Positions 26,597 to 34,402 of a stretch of 34,632 nt of DNA are shown here, one piece after another. Each line of letters opens with the position of its first letter. Within the stretch, counting starts at the first letter, position 1. Position numbers and translations under genes: made by a program. The stretch is from Elusimicrobiota bacterium (lineage in GTDB: Bacteria; Elusimicrobiota; Elusimicrobia; UBA1565; UBA9628): positions 1 to 34,632 of the forward strand of contig DAHVWT010000014.1 of assembly GCA_027327915.1 (NCBI GenBank), written 5' to 3'. The notes below the pieces were generated by a model that searched no databases, had not been told where the DNA came from, and saw only the letters and a list, made by a program, of their open reading frames with translations.

Positions 26597-28010
26597 CCCA
26601 ATCCGCCTCCTCGCTAGTTTCGTTCAGATAAACGGCGCCCAGCGCGCGGGCGATCGTCCGCACGCGGCGGGCTCCCGGGCCCTCCACCATCAATCGCAGG
26701 AGGGGTTCGGTTCCCGAATAGCGCGCCACGATGCGCCCCGTCCCCTTGAGCGCCGCTTCGTGCCGCTTGAGCGCCGTCTGGAAGCGGCGAAGCGCGTCGA
26801 GCGGCGGCTTGCGGGGCGCGGGGACGTTGAGAATGACTTGGGGAACGGGAACGTAGGCCGGGCGCAGGCTTGAAAGGGGCCGGCCTCGCGCGCGGGCGAA
26901 GGCGAGCGTCTGCAGCGCCGTCAGCATGCCGTCGCCCGTTTTGGCCCAGTCCCAAAAGACCAGATGACCCGACGATTCGCCGCCCAGGCTTAAATTCTCG
27001 CGCTCCAGGGCGTCGGAGACGTTGCGGTCGCCCACGGGGACTTGGACGGTCGTGATGCCGAGAGCCTCCAAGTGCCGCAAGAGAGCGTAATTGGACATCG
27101 TCGTCACGACGACTTTGTCGCGGCGCAGCAGCCGCCGCTCCAGGAGTTCCCGCGCGGCGAAGGCGATGAGAAAATCGCCGTCCCACAGTTTTCCCGTCTC
27201 GTCGGCGATCAGCACGCGGTCCGCGTCGCCGTCGAAGCTTAATCCCGCGAAGGCCCGGGCCGACTTCGCCGCGCGAGCCATGCGTTCCGGATGGACCGAG
27301 CCGCAGCCGAGGTTGATGTTGGTCCCATCGGGGTGCGCCGAGAAGGCCGCCACCTCGGCCCCGAGACTCCTCAAGAGATCCGGCGCCAGCGTCGAGGAGG
27401 CGCCGTTGGCGCAGTCGACCACGAGCCGAAGACCCCGGAGGTCCAGATGCGCCGGGAAGCTCGAGCGCAGGAAATCCCGATAAAGCCTCAGGCCCGATTC
27501 GGAACGCTCGAGGCGGGGGGCCTCCCTCGCGGGCGCGGCCTGGCGGGCGGGCAGGAAAAACTCCTTTTCGGCCCTCGTTTCCGCCTCCTGCGACATTTTG
27601 AAGCCGTCCGCCGCAAAGAACTTGAGACCGTTGTAGCGAGCGGGGTTGTGGCTCGCCGAGATGGAGACTCCCAGGACTCCGCCGAGGCGGGGCACCAGCC
27701 TTGAAAGGGAGGGGGTCGGCAGGATGCCGAGGTCGACGGCCCGGATTCCCGCCCGGGCAAGTCCTCGCGCGACCGCGGCGGCGAGGGCCGATCCGGTCCC
27801 TCGCCCGTCGCGGACGATCAAGGCCCGCGGCGGCCCGCCGTTGGCGGCCCTAGGCCTCGATCGCAGGAGGACCGCGGCCGTCGCGGCGACGATCCGGACG
27901 ACGGAGTCGCGGTCGAGCGGGAATTCGCCCGGGATGCCGCGGATCCCATCGGTGCCGAAAAGCCGCGGCGCTTCGAGGCTAGGCAGGGGCGCCAGCCTTG
28001 AGGATGCCAT
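26586..28010 (-). CDS. glmM: Phosphoglucosamine mutase
   Basis: GlmM converts glucosamine-6-phosphate to glucosamine-1-phosphate on the way to UDP-GlcNAc. The 474-residue product has FGTDGIRG at the N-terminus, the phosphoserine loop SISASHNP (S120), the metal loop SFDGDADR, GGESSGHLVF in the sugar-binding loop and the phosphate-binding RYSGTEP near the C-terminus. All belong to the phosphohexomutase family; the GESSGH-type loop and the link to glmS support GlmM rather than a phosphomannomutase. It is slightly longer than the usual 445 residues, mostly at the N-terminus and in linkers. The start lies inside ftsH (32-base overlap); no later ATG, GTG or TTG precedes the first motif. Confidence 0.95.
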   Translation of the reverse strand: MASSRLAPLPSLEAPRLFGTDGIRGIPGEFPLDRDSVVRIVAATAAVLLRSRPRAANGGPPRALIVRDGRGTGSALAAAVARGLARAGIRAVDLGILPTPSLSRLVPRLGGVLGVSISASHNPARYNGLKFFAADGFKMSQEAETRAEKEFFLPARQAAPAREAPRLERSESGLRLYRDFLRSSFPAHLDLRGLRLVVDCANGASSTLAPDLLRSLGAEVAAFSAHPDGTNINLGCGSVHPERMARAAKSARAFAGLSFDGDADRVLIADETGKLWDGDFLIAFAARELLERRLLRRDKVVVTTMSNYALLRHLEALGITTVQVPVGDRNVSDALERENLSLGGESSGHLVFWDWAKTGDGMLTALQTLAFARARGRPLSSLRPAYVPVPQVILNVPAPRKPPLDALRRFQTALKRHEAALKGTGRIVARYSGTEPLLRLMVEGPGARRVRTIARALGAVYLNETSEEADWDEL

Positions 28011-29793
28011 CGATGTCTTCGCCGGTCAGGATTTCCTTGTCGAAAAGCTTGGCGGCCATGGAGTCGAGGATCTGCTTGTGTTTGGCGAGAAGCTCCCGGG
28101 CGCGCTGCTGCGCCTCAAGCACGATGCGCTTGACCTCCTCGTCGATGAGCTGGGCTGTTTTTTCCGAATAGCTTCCCTTTTGGACGAGGTCCCGTCCCAG
28201 AAAGACCTCTTGGTCGGGCTTCTTAAGAGACAGGGGGCCGACCTTGTCGCTCATCCCGAACTCGGTGACCATTTTCATGGCGTAGCTCGAGGCCTTGGCG
28301 AGATCGTCCGCCGCGCCGGTCGTGATCTCGGCGAAGACGAGTTCCTCGGCGGAGCGCCCGCCCAGAAGGACCGCGAGCCGGTTGAGGATTTCTGTCTTGG
28401 AGGTGAGGACCTTGTCGGTCGTCGGAAGCTGGAGAGTATAGCCCAGCGCTTGGCCGCGCGACACGATCGAAACTTTGTGGACGGGGTCCGTCTCCGGCAG
28501 GAGCTTGGCGACGAGCGCGTGCCCCGACTCATGATAGGCGACGACGCGTTTTTCCTTTTCGCTCATGAGGCTTGATCGCTTCTGGGGCCCCGCCATGACC
28601 CGTTCGATCGATTCGTCGAGTTCGGAGAGGCTGACCGCCTCCTTGCGCCTCCGGGCCGCGAGGAGGGCCCCCTCGTTGATGAGATTCTCCAGGTCGGCGC
28701 CGGTGAAGCCCGGGGTCCTGCGGGCTATAAGGGAGAGATCGGCGTCCGCCTCCATCTTGACCTCGCGGGCATGGACCTTGAGAATCTCCTCGCGTCCCTT
28801 CAGGTGGGGGATTGGGACATGAATTTGGCGGTCGAATCGTCCCGGCCGCAGCAAGGCCGGGTCGATGACGTCGGGGCGGTTGGTGGCCGCGATCAGCACG
28901 ATGCCCTTGTTCTGCTCGAAGCCGTCGAGCTCGATCAAGAGCTGGTTGAGAGTCTGCTCGCGCTCGTCGTGTCCTCCGCCGATGCCGGCGAAGCGGTGCC
29001 GGCCGACAGCGTCCAGCTCGTCGATAAAGATGACCGCGGGCGGGGTTTTCTTGGCCTGCTCGAAGAGGTCCCGCACCCGGGAGGCTCCGACTCCGACAAA
29101 CATCTCGACGAACTCGGAAGCCGAGGCGGAATAGAAGGCGACGCCGGCCTCGCCCGCGACCGCTCGGGCGAGGAGAGTCTTGCCGGTGCCGGGCTGGCCG
29201 TAGAGGAGCACGCCGCGGGGCATCTTGCCTCCCAGCGATTGAAACCGGTCCGGATTTTTTAGGAACTCGACGATCTCCTGCAATTCCTCCTTCGGCTCGT
29301 CGCAGCCCGCGACGTCGGCGAAGGTCGTCTTTTTTTGCTTCGCCTTCTCGTCGACCAAGTGAGCCCGGGAGCGCCCGAAGGCGAGCGCCTGCCGCCCGCC
29401 GACCTGGACCTGCCGGATAAAAAAGAACCACCACAAGCCGAAGAAAAGGATCACCCAGCCGATATTGACCAGGACTCCGGTCATCCAACTCCTGTCGGGT
29501 TCCCCTTGGAAATCCTGGACGTGATAATCTTCTAGGTCCTCCACGAGCTTGGGGTCGGGAAGGGGGATGGTTTTGAAGCCCTGGATGGCCCCGTCGGTGG
29601 CCTTGTATTTTCCGCGGATGAGGTCCGGCTGCATCCTGACATCGGTCACGCGGCCCTCCCGCAGGTAGCGTTTGAAGGAGGAATAGGGGATGTCGGTCTT
29701 TTGGGAGGAGGGCTTGAGGTTTCCGAAAATCATGACGAGGGCGACAAAGCCCAGCGCCCAGAGGGCCAACTGCTTGGCGTTCTTGTTTTCCAT
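27979..29793 (-). CDS. ftsH: ATP-dependent zinc metalloprotease FtsH
   Basis: FtsH is the membrane-anchored AAA+ protease that degrades misfolded membrane proteins and certain regulators; in E. coli it controls LPS synthesis through LpxC. The 604-residue product has transmembrane segments at about 9-24 and 106-126 with a periplasmic domain between them. The AAA module follows, with Walker A GQPGTGKT (199-206), Walker [12 protein letters not shown] and arginine fingers in the RPGRFDRQ region. The protease site is HESGH (421-425), with the third-ligand Asp in [11 protein letters not shown]. Six bases separate it from hpt, an order (hpt-ftsH) that is widespread in bacteria. Its end overlaps glmM; in E. 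coli ftsH-folP-glmM are neighbours, and folP is absent here. Confidence 0.97.
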   Translation of the reverse strand: MENKNAKQLALWALGFVALVMIFGNLKPSSQKTDIPYSSFKRYLREGRVTDVRMQPDLIRGKYKATDGAIQGFKTIPLPDPKLVEDLEDYHVQDFQGEPDRSWMTGVLVNIGWVILFFGLWWFFFIRQVQVGGRQALAFGRSRAHLVDEKAKQKKTTFADVAGCDEPKEELQEIVEFLKNPDRFQSLGGKMPRGVLLYGQPGTGKTLLARAVAGEAGVAFYSASASEFVEMFVGVGASRVRDLFEQAKKTPPAVIFIDELDAVGRHRFAGIGGGHDEREQTLNQLLIELDGFEQNKGIVLIAATNRPDVIDPALLRPGRFDRQIHVPIPHLKGREEILKVHAREVKMEADADLSLIARRTPGFTGADLENLINEGALLAARRRKEAVSLSELDESIERVMAGPQKRSSLMSEKEKRVVAYHESGHALVAKLLPETDPVHKVSIVSRGQALGYTLQLPTTDKVLTSKTEILNRLAVLLGGRSAEELVFAEITTGAADDLAKASSYAMKMVTEFGMSDKVGPLSLKKPDQEVFLGRDLVQKGSYSEKTAQLIDEEVKRIVLEAQQRARELLAKHKQILDSMAAKLFDKEILTGEDIDGILKAGAPA

Positions 29794-29799
29794 GACCGA

Positions 29800-30378
29800 T
29801 TAGACCGCCGCCGTTTTCGGGCGGGGCGCGTCTTCGTGGGGCGCGGGCTGCTTCATGACTCCGACGTAGGGGAGGTTGCGGTATTTCTCGTTATAATCAA
29901 GGCCGAAGCCGATCACGAACTCGTTGGGGATGGGAAAGCCGACGTAGCGCGCCTTGAACGGCATGCGGCGCGGTACCTGCTTGTCGAGGAGGGTGCAGAC
30001 CTCCAGGGATCGCGGTTTGCGCGTCTTGAGGTTCGAGACGATGTAGTTGATGGTCAATCCCGTGTCGATGATGTCCTCGACGAGGAGGACGTCCTTGCCT
30101 TCCGGGTTCTCGCGCAGGTCGAGCAAAAGCCGCGCGACCCCGGTCGAGCGGGTGCCTTCATAAGAGGAGATGCTCACGAAATCGATCGCGCAGTCGAGCG
30201 GCACGGCCTTGATGAGCTCCGCCAGGAACGGGATGCTGCCTTTGAGAATTCCCACCATGATGAGGTCTCGGCCGCGATAATCACGGCCGATCTCGGCCCC
30301 AAGCTCCTTGATGCGGGCGCGGATCTCTTCCTCGGGGATAAGGATGCGCTCGATGACGGGATGAATGGCGGCGCCCAC
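29800..30378 (-). CDS. hpt: Hypoxanthine phosphoribosyltransferase
   Basis: Hpt salvages hypoxanthine and guanine to IMP and GMP with PRPP. The 192-residue product has the PRPP-binding signature VLLVEDIIDTGLT mid-protein, the MVGILKGSIPFLAEL loop near residue 45 and the purine-site segment YVGFPIPNEFVIGFGLDYNEKYRNLPYVG at the end. A short Pro/Lys-rich tail extends beyond the usual 175-185 residues. The start is GTG at 30378, directly downstream of a plausible promoter, and no Shine-Dalgarno is seen. It is the first gene of the ten-gene minus-strand operon. Confidence 0.95.
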   Translation of the reverse strand: MGAAIHPVIERILIPEEEIRARIKELGAEIGRDYRGRDLIMVGILKGSIPFLAELIKAVPLDCAIDFVSISSYEGTRSTGVARLLLDLRENPEGKDVLLVEDIIDTGLTINYIVSNLKTRKPRSLEVCTLLDKQVPRRMPFKARYVGFPIPNEFVIGFGLDYNEKYRNLPYVGVMKQPAPHEDAPRPKTAAV

Positions 30379-30383
30379 GCCAT

Positions 30384-30412
30384 AGAATAACTTTATTGCC
30401 GATAACGATCAA
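30384..30412 (-). promoter_or_regulatory. Candidate hpt operon promoter
   Basis: On the minus strand TTGATC (30412-30407) is followed by a 17-base spacer and TATTCT (30389-30384). The predicted transcription start falls on the GTG of hpt. It interlaces with the divergent promoter of the hybrid kinase. Confidence 0.45.
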
Positions 30413-30425
30413 GTGGTGCTAAAAT
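30396..30425 (+). promoter_or_regulatory. Promoter of the hybrid kinase gene
   Basis: TTGCCG (30396-30401), an 18-base spacer ending in TGC, and TAAAAT (30420-30425) form an extended -10 promoter. Transcription would begin about 3 bases before the ATG at 30435. AAGTG (30411-30415) and CACTT (30426-30430) flank the -10 as a small inverted repeat that could be an operator. Confidence 0.5.
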
Positions 30426-30434
30426 CACTTTTAG

Positions 30435-31958
30435 ATGGATTCACCGGACGCCCCCGCCCAGCGCATTTCGATCCTCATCGTCGACGATTCCGCCGAGACG
30501 CAGCAACTGTTTAAAATGCAGATCGAGGCGATTCCCGGATGGCATCCCTCCGTCGCCGTCGCGAAAAACGGGGAAGAAGGCCTCGCGAGGCTCAAGGACG
30601 GGTTGTTCGACCTCGTTTTCCTCGACTACTTGCTGCCCGGGGCCGACGGTCTCGAGATTCTTGGGAGAATCCGGCAGCATTTTCCTCAGCTCGCGGTCGT
30701 GATGCTGACCGGCGCCGGCTCGGAGCGCGTGGCGGTCGAGGCCATGGCCAAGGGCGCGATGCATTACCTGACGCGCTCGGAGGTGTCCGTTTCGGACCTG
30801 GAATTCATCTTCGGCCGGGTGATGGAAATGAAGGCGCTGTCGCGCGAGAACGAGGATTTGAAGGTCGCCTCGGAGACCCGCGAGCGATTCCTCGCTAATA
30901 TCTCCCACGAAATGCGCACCCCGCTCGCCGTCATCCTGGGCTACGCCGAAACCTTGAAGGACGGGGTCTTCGGCCCGCTTAACGACGATCAGCGCAAGGC
31001 CGTCCACGGCATCATCGCGCGCGCCTCCGACTTGAAGAGCAGCCTCGGCCGCATCCTGCGCCTCAAGGACGGCGCCGAGGAGCCCCTGGCGCCGCGGGAC
31101 GTGGAGTTGCGCGCCTTGGTCGCGGCCAGGGTCGCGGAGGCCTCAAGCCAGGCGGCCACCAAGAATATCACGGTCCATTGGGAGGCTCCCAAGGAGGAGA
31201 TTTGGCTGCGAGGCGACGGCGAGCGTCTCGCGGAAGTCGTCGACGCCTTCCTCTCCAACGCCGTCCGCTTCTCGAAGGCGGGAAGCTCCGTGGAGGTCGA
31301 TCTGAGCCGCCAGGGCGCCGAGGTGGTTGTCTGCGTCTCGGATCACGGGCCGGGAATTTCCCAGGAGATGCTGCCCCGCGTCTTCGAGGAATTCGGGGCG
31401 GCCAAGGTTCGCGGCATGACGAAAGGCGGGGGGCTGGGGCTGGGACTGCCGCTTGCCAAGCGCATCGTCGAGCGCCACGAAGGGAGGATCTGGCTCGAGT
31501 CGTCGCCGGGCCGCGGCACCAGGGCCTGCGCCGCCTTTCCGTCGATAGCGGCTCCCGCCGCCGACCGCCGGCCCACCGCGCCGATCACGAGCGAGAAGCG
31601 CGTTCTCATTGTCGAGGACCATCCGGAGATGGGCGGCATCCTGATGCTTGTCATCTCCACCTTGGGACCGGGGCTCGATTTTGAGATCGTTCGCACGGCG
31701 GCCGAGGCCGAGCGGGTCCTCCAGGGTAAAAAACCCGATTTGATGGTTCTGGACCTGCTGCTTCCCGGGATGGATGGCCTGGGGATTCTGGATCGGATCC
31801 GAAGGATGGATTCCCTGCGGCGGCCCGCGGTCCTGGTGTTGACGGGGCATGCCGAATCGGCGGCCAAGGCCCAGGCCCTCGGCCCCGACGCCGTGCTGAT
31901 GAAGCCCGTCTCCAAGAAGCTGCTCCTCGATACGGCGGAGAGGCTCCTAAAGAGATAG
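30435..31958 (+). CDS. Hybrid signalling protein: REC - histidine kinase - REC
   Basis: The 507-residue soluble protein has a receiver domain (residues 10-130, phospho-acceptor D64), a HisKA domain with H158 in FLANISHEMRTPL and a HATPase_c domain. The HATPase_c domain carries the N box DAFLSNAVRFSKAG, the G1 box DHGPGI and the G2 box GGGLGLGLPLAKR. A second receiver lies at the C-terminus, with the acceptor Asp in VLDLLLPGMDG and the conserved Lys in MKPVSK. There is no transmembrane or input domain, so input probably comes through phosphorylation of the first receiver by another kinase. In that receiver the conserved Lys after the fifth strand is Arg (R114 in YLTRS). No DNA-binding output is present, and no partner regulator lies beside it. 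It is 18 bases upstream of ddl and probably cotranscribed. Confidence 0.93.
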   Translation: MDSPDAPAQRISILIVDDSAETQQLFKMQIEAIPGWHPSVAVAKNGEEGLARLKDGLFDLVFLDYLLPGADGLEILGRIRQHFPQLAVVMLTGAGSERVAVEAMAKGAMHYLTRSEVSVSDLEFIFGRVMEMKALSRENEDLKVASETRERFLANISHEMRTPLAVILGYAETLKDGVFGPLNDDQRKAVHGIIARASDLKSSLGRILRLKDGAEEPLAPRDVELRALVAARVAEASSQAATKNITVHWEAPKEEIWLRGDGERLAEVVDAFLSNAVRFSKAGSSVEVDLSRQGAEVVVCVSDHGPGISQEMLPRVFEEFGAAKVRGMTKGGGLGLGLPLAKRIVERHEGRIWLESSPGRGTRACAAFPSIAAPAADRRPTAPITSEKRVLIVEDHPEMGGILMLVISTLGPGLDFEIVRTAAEAERVLQGKKPDLMVLDLLLPGMDGLGILDRIRRMDSLRRPAVLVLTGHAESAAKAQALGPDAVLMKPVSKKLLLDTAERLLKR

Positions 31959-31976
31959 CATGGAAGGCGCGGCGCC

Positions 31977-33062
31977 ATGAGAAAATTGAAAGTTCTTCTT
32001 TTATGCGGGGGGCGTTCCGCGGAGCACCAGGTGTCTTTGGTTTCCGCCGCGACGATCGTCCGGGCGCTTTCGCCCGCGAAGTTCCAGATCGAGACGGTCT
32101 ATATCGATTCCAACGGAAGATGGTCGGCGGCGGGGCGGGAACTGCTCGAAAATCGCGGCAAAGTGAATGGGAAGGCTCCGCCGCGGACGGCGGCCCGATC
32201 CCTTTCTCCTCTCGCGGCAACGAGCTTGGGGGCCAAGGGATTCAAGCCCGACGTCGTCTTCCCCGTCCTCCATGGGCCGCTGGGAGAAGACGGATCGGTT
32301 CAGGGCCTTCTTGAATCCGCCGGGGTCCCTTACGTGGGCGCGGGAGTCCTGGGATCGGCGCTCGGCATGGACAAGGACGTCGCCAAGCGCCTGGTCCGCG
32401 CCGCGGGACTGCCGGTGCTTCCCTACGTCGTGGCGCGTCCTGGATTCCCCATCCCGGGCGACGTCGGGGCCCTTGGGTTTCCTTTGTTCGTCAAACCCGC
32501 GGGACTCGGTTCCTCGGTCGGGGTGTCCAAGGTGGAAAGGAAGGCCGATTTGGAAAAGGCGCTGCGCGAGGCCTTCCGCTTCGACACGAAGGCCCTCGTC
32601 GAAAAGGCCGTCGAGGCCCGTGAGATCGAATGCGCGGTGCTGGGCGACCCATGGGCGCGGCCGGGCGACCCCTTGGAATTGAAGGCTTCGGGGCTGGGGG
32701 AAGTCGTGGCGCATGCTCGTTTTTACACTTACGAGGCCAAGTATCTGGACCCGGAGGGCGCCGAGCGTTTTATCCCGGCGCCTCTGCCGTCGGCGAAGAC
32801 GGCAAGCATCCGAGAGATGGCGGTCCGCGCCTTCCGGTCGTTGGAAGGCTACGGGATGGGCCGCGTGGATTTCTTGCTCGACAAGCGGACGGGGAAGAGC
32901 TATTTCAACGAGGTGAACACCCTGCCGGGCTTTACCGCCTCCAGCATGTACCCGGCACTGTGGAAGGCGGCCGGCGTTCCGACGCCCAGGCTGGTGGAGC
33001 TTTTGATCGATTTGGCGATCCGTCGCGCCGAACGGCGGCGCCGTTTGAGGGTGAAGCCGTGA
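31977..33062 (+). CDS. ddl: D-alanine--D-alanine ligase
   Basis: Ddl joins two D-alanines with ATP for the peptidoglycan stem peptide. The 361-residue ATP-grasp enzyme has CGGRSAEHQVSLVSA at the N-terminus, HGPLGEDGSVQGLLE, the FVKPAGLGSSVGVSK ATP-binding loop, TYEAKY with the Tyr typical of D-Ala-D-Ala rather than D-Ala-D-Lac ligases, and FNEVNTLPGFT at the catalytic end. By this rule the product should be the normal, vancomycin-sensitive dipeptide. A GGAAGG stretch upstream may be the ribosome site. It sits behind the hybrid kinase rather than with the mur genes. Confidence 0.96.
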   Translation: MRKLKVLLLCGGRSAEHQVSLVSAATIVRALSPAKFQIETVYIDSNGRWSAAGRELLENRGKVNGKAPPRTAARSLSPLAATSLGAKGFKPDVVFPVLHGPLGEDGSVQGLLESAGVPYVGAGVLGSALGMDKDVAKRLVRAAGLPVLPYVVARPGFPIPGDVGALGFPLFVKPAGLGSSVGVSKVERKADLEKALREAFRFDTKALVEKAVEAREIECAVLGDPWARPGDPLELKASGLGEVVAHARFYTYEAKYLDPEGAERFIPAPLPSAKTASIREMAVRAFRSLEGYGMGRVDFLLDKRTGKSYFNEVNTLPGFTASSMYPALWKAAGVPTPRLVELLIDLAIRRAERRRRLRVKP

Positions 33063-33083
33063 TCGTCCGCTCCCCGAGCCGCG

Positions 33084-33105
33084 AACTTTTCGGGGCGCGC
33101 GGCGT
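33084..33105 (+). promoter_or_regulatory. Candidate ECF-type promoter (AAC-N16-CGT) of the sigma factor gene
   Basis: GAACTTTT with AAC at 33084-33086 and CGT at 33103-33105 are separated by exactly 16 bases. The AAC...CGT pattern with this spacing is typical of promoters read by ECF sigma factors of the SigW/SigX type. It ends 18 bases before the GTG start and just upstream of AGGAGA, so the sigma factor may activate its own gene. Confidence 0.5.
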
Positions 33106-33123
33106 ATTACCATAGGAGACTGG

Positions 33124-33696
33124 GTGGCTAGACGAAACCTCGCTCAGTGGGAGGGGTTGTGGCGCGACTGGTGCCGCAAAGCCTACCGTTTTGCCTACCG
33201 CCTATCGGGAAACGAACAGGATGCCCAAGACATGGCCCAGGAAGCTTTCGCTCGAGCCTTCGATCATTGGGATCGCTACGACGGGGAGCGCCCTTTTGAG
33301 GCTTGGCTTTTCGAAATCCTTCGCAACGTCTACCTTGACTCCCTGCGGCGCGGGCAGCGTCGTCCGACCGTCGGCCTCGACGGGTTTTCTCCCTCGGAGG
33401 ATGGGGACGGCGCATCCAGCAGGGCCGAGCGGATTCCCGACGGGGGAGAGGAGCCTCTTGAGTCTTTGTCGAGGGAAGAGGAGGAGGGCATGATCCGCAA
33501 GGCTCTGGCCGGACTCCCCGAGCATTACCGTGCCGCCGTGGTGCTGCGCGACATCGAGGGCCTCTCGTACGAGGAGATCGGCCGGATCCTCTCTTGCCCG
33601 GCGGGGACCGTCCGCTCCCGCATCCACCAGGGCCGCAGCCTTATCGGCTTGGCGTTCGAGCGCGCCGCCGACAAAAATCGAGTGATCTATGACTGA
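33124..33696 (+). CDS. ECF-type RNA polymerase sigma factor
   Basis: The 190-residue protein has the two domains of extracytoplasmic-function sigma factors. Sigma-2 (about residues 18-78) carries AYRLSGNEQDAQDMAQEAFARA and the promoter-melting WLFEILRNVYLDSLRR; sigma-4 (about 120-175) carries LAGLPEHYRAAVVLRDIEGLSYEEIGRILSCPAGTV, a standard helix-turn-helix. The linker between them is acidic and Ser/Gly-rich. The start is GTG at 33124 behind AGGAGA. Its end overlaps the anti-sigma gene by 8 bases, so the pair is translationally coupled. The regulon cannot be read from the sequence; the position after ddl hints at an envelope role. Confidence 0.95.
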   Translation: MARRNLAQWEGLWRDWCRKAYRFAYRLSGNEQDAQDMAQEAFARAFDHWDRYDGERPFEAWLFEILRNVYLDSLRRGQRRPTVGLDGFSPSEDGDGASSRAERIPDGGEEPLESLSREEEEGMIRKALAGLPEHYRAAVVLRDIEGLSYEEIGRILSCPAGTVRSRIHQGRSLIGLAFERAADKNRVIYD

Positions 33697-34324
33697 TTTC
33701 ACGCACCCAGACCCGGAGATTCTCTCCGCCCGCCTCGACGGCGAACTCCCGCCGGCCGAGGAGATATCCGTCAACAGGCATCTTGCGGCGTGCCCCGATT
33801 GCCGCGAGGCGCTCAAGCGCTTTCATGACATCAAGGCGGCGCTCGCGAGGACCACGCGCCCCGAGATGCCGGCGGCTCTGGCCCGGGAGATCGAGAAACG
33901 CCTGGGAAGAAACGCCGCGGATCCCATGCCGGACCCTTTGCCTGCGGAGAAAGGCGGCAGGTCCTGGGCGCCTTGGGCGGCCCTCGCCTTCGCGACGATG
34001 TTCGTTGGATTCTGGCTTCGTGGCTTCCTTTCCGTTCCCGACCATGCGGTTCAAGGAGCCGTCGCTCGGCGCGGGGGGCCTTCCGTCCGGCCCAGTTCCG
34101 ACGCGCCCTCATCGGCCCGGGTTAAGAGCCAGCCCGATCTCCTATGCCGCTCGATCGAGTGGGGGCCCAACCCAGGTAAAGACCTGCCGATCTCCTGCCC
34201 GCCGGGATATCTCAAGGAATCCACCGCGAAAAGTGATGAACCGCCCGCTTTTCCGGCGATTTCCCTCAAATCCGTCTCTCCCACGCCTCGCGCCTCGAAC
34301 GAGGCGCAGGCCAAGAAGCCGTAG
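33689..34324 (+). CDS. Membrane anti-sigma factor with zinc-finger (ZAS-like) domain
   Basis: The 211-residue protein begins with a cytoplasmic zf-HC2-like domain bearing H31-x3-C35-x2-C38, the zinc-binding HxxxCxxC of anti-sigma factors that clamp ECF sigma factors. One transmembrane helix follows at about 93-114 (APWAALAFATMFVGFWLRGFL). The remaining 95 or so residues, expected in the periplasm, are Ser/Pro-rich and low in predicted structure but hold two cysteines, C153 and C170. Overlap with the sigma gene marks it as the cognate partner. Release would be by regulated proteolysis or redox change, as in relatives; which one is not visible. Confidence 0.9.
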   Translation: MTDFTHPDPEILSARLDGELPPAEEISVNRHLAACPDCREALKRFHDIKAALARTTRPEMPAALAREIEKRLGRNAADPMPDPLPAEKGGRSWAPWAALAFATMFVGFWLRGFLSVPDHAVQGAVARRGGPSVRPSSDAPSSARVKSQPDLLCRSIEWGPNPGKDLPISCPPGYLKESTAKSDEPPAFPAISLKSVSPTPRASNEAQAKKP

Positions 34325-34331
34325 CCTTCAT

Positions 34332-34360
34332 TTGACTTCCGACGGAGACGACGATATAAT
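34332..34360 (+). promoter_or_regulatory. Near-consensus sigma-70 promoter
   Basis: TTGACT (34332-34337), a 17-base spacer and a perfect TATAAT (34355-34360) lie directly before the Fe-S gene. The predicted leader is about 36 bases and holds a strong GGAGGAG ribosome site. This is the best promoter in the window. Confidence 0.85.
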
Positions 34361-34402
34361 AAAAATGAGTTATCGGCGGCAATTCAGCCGGAGGAGAAAG
34401 TT

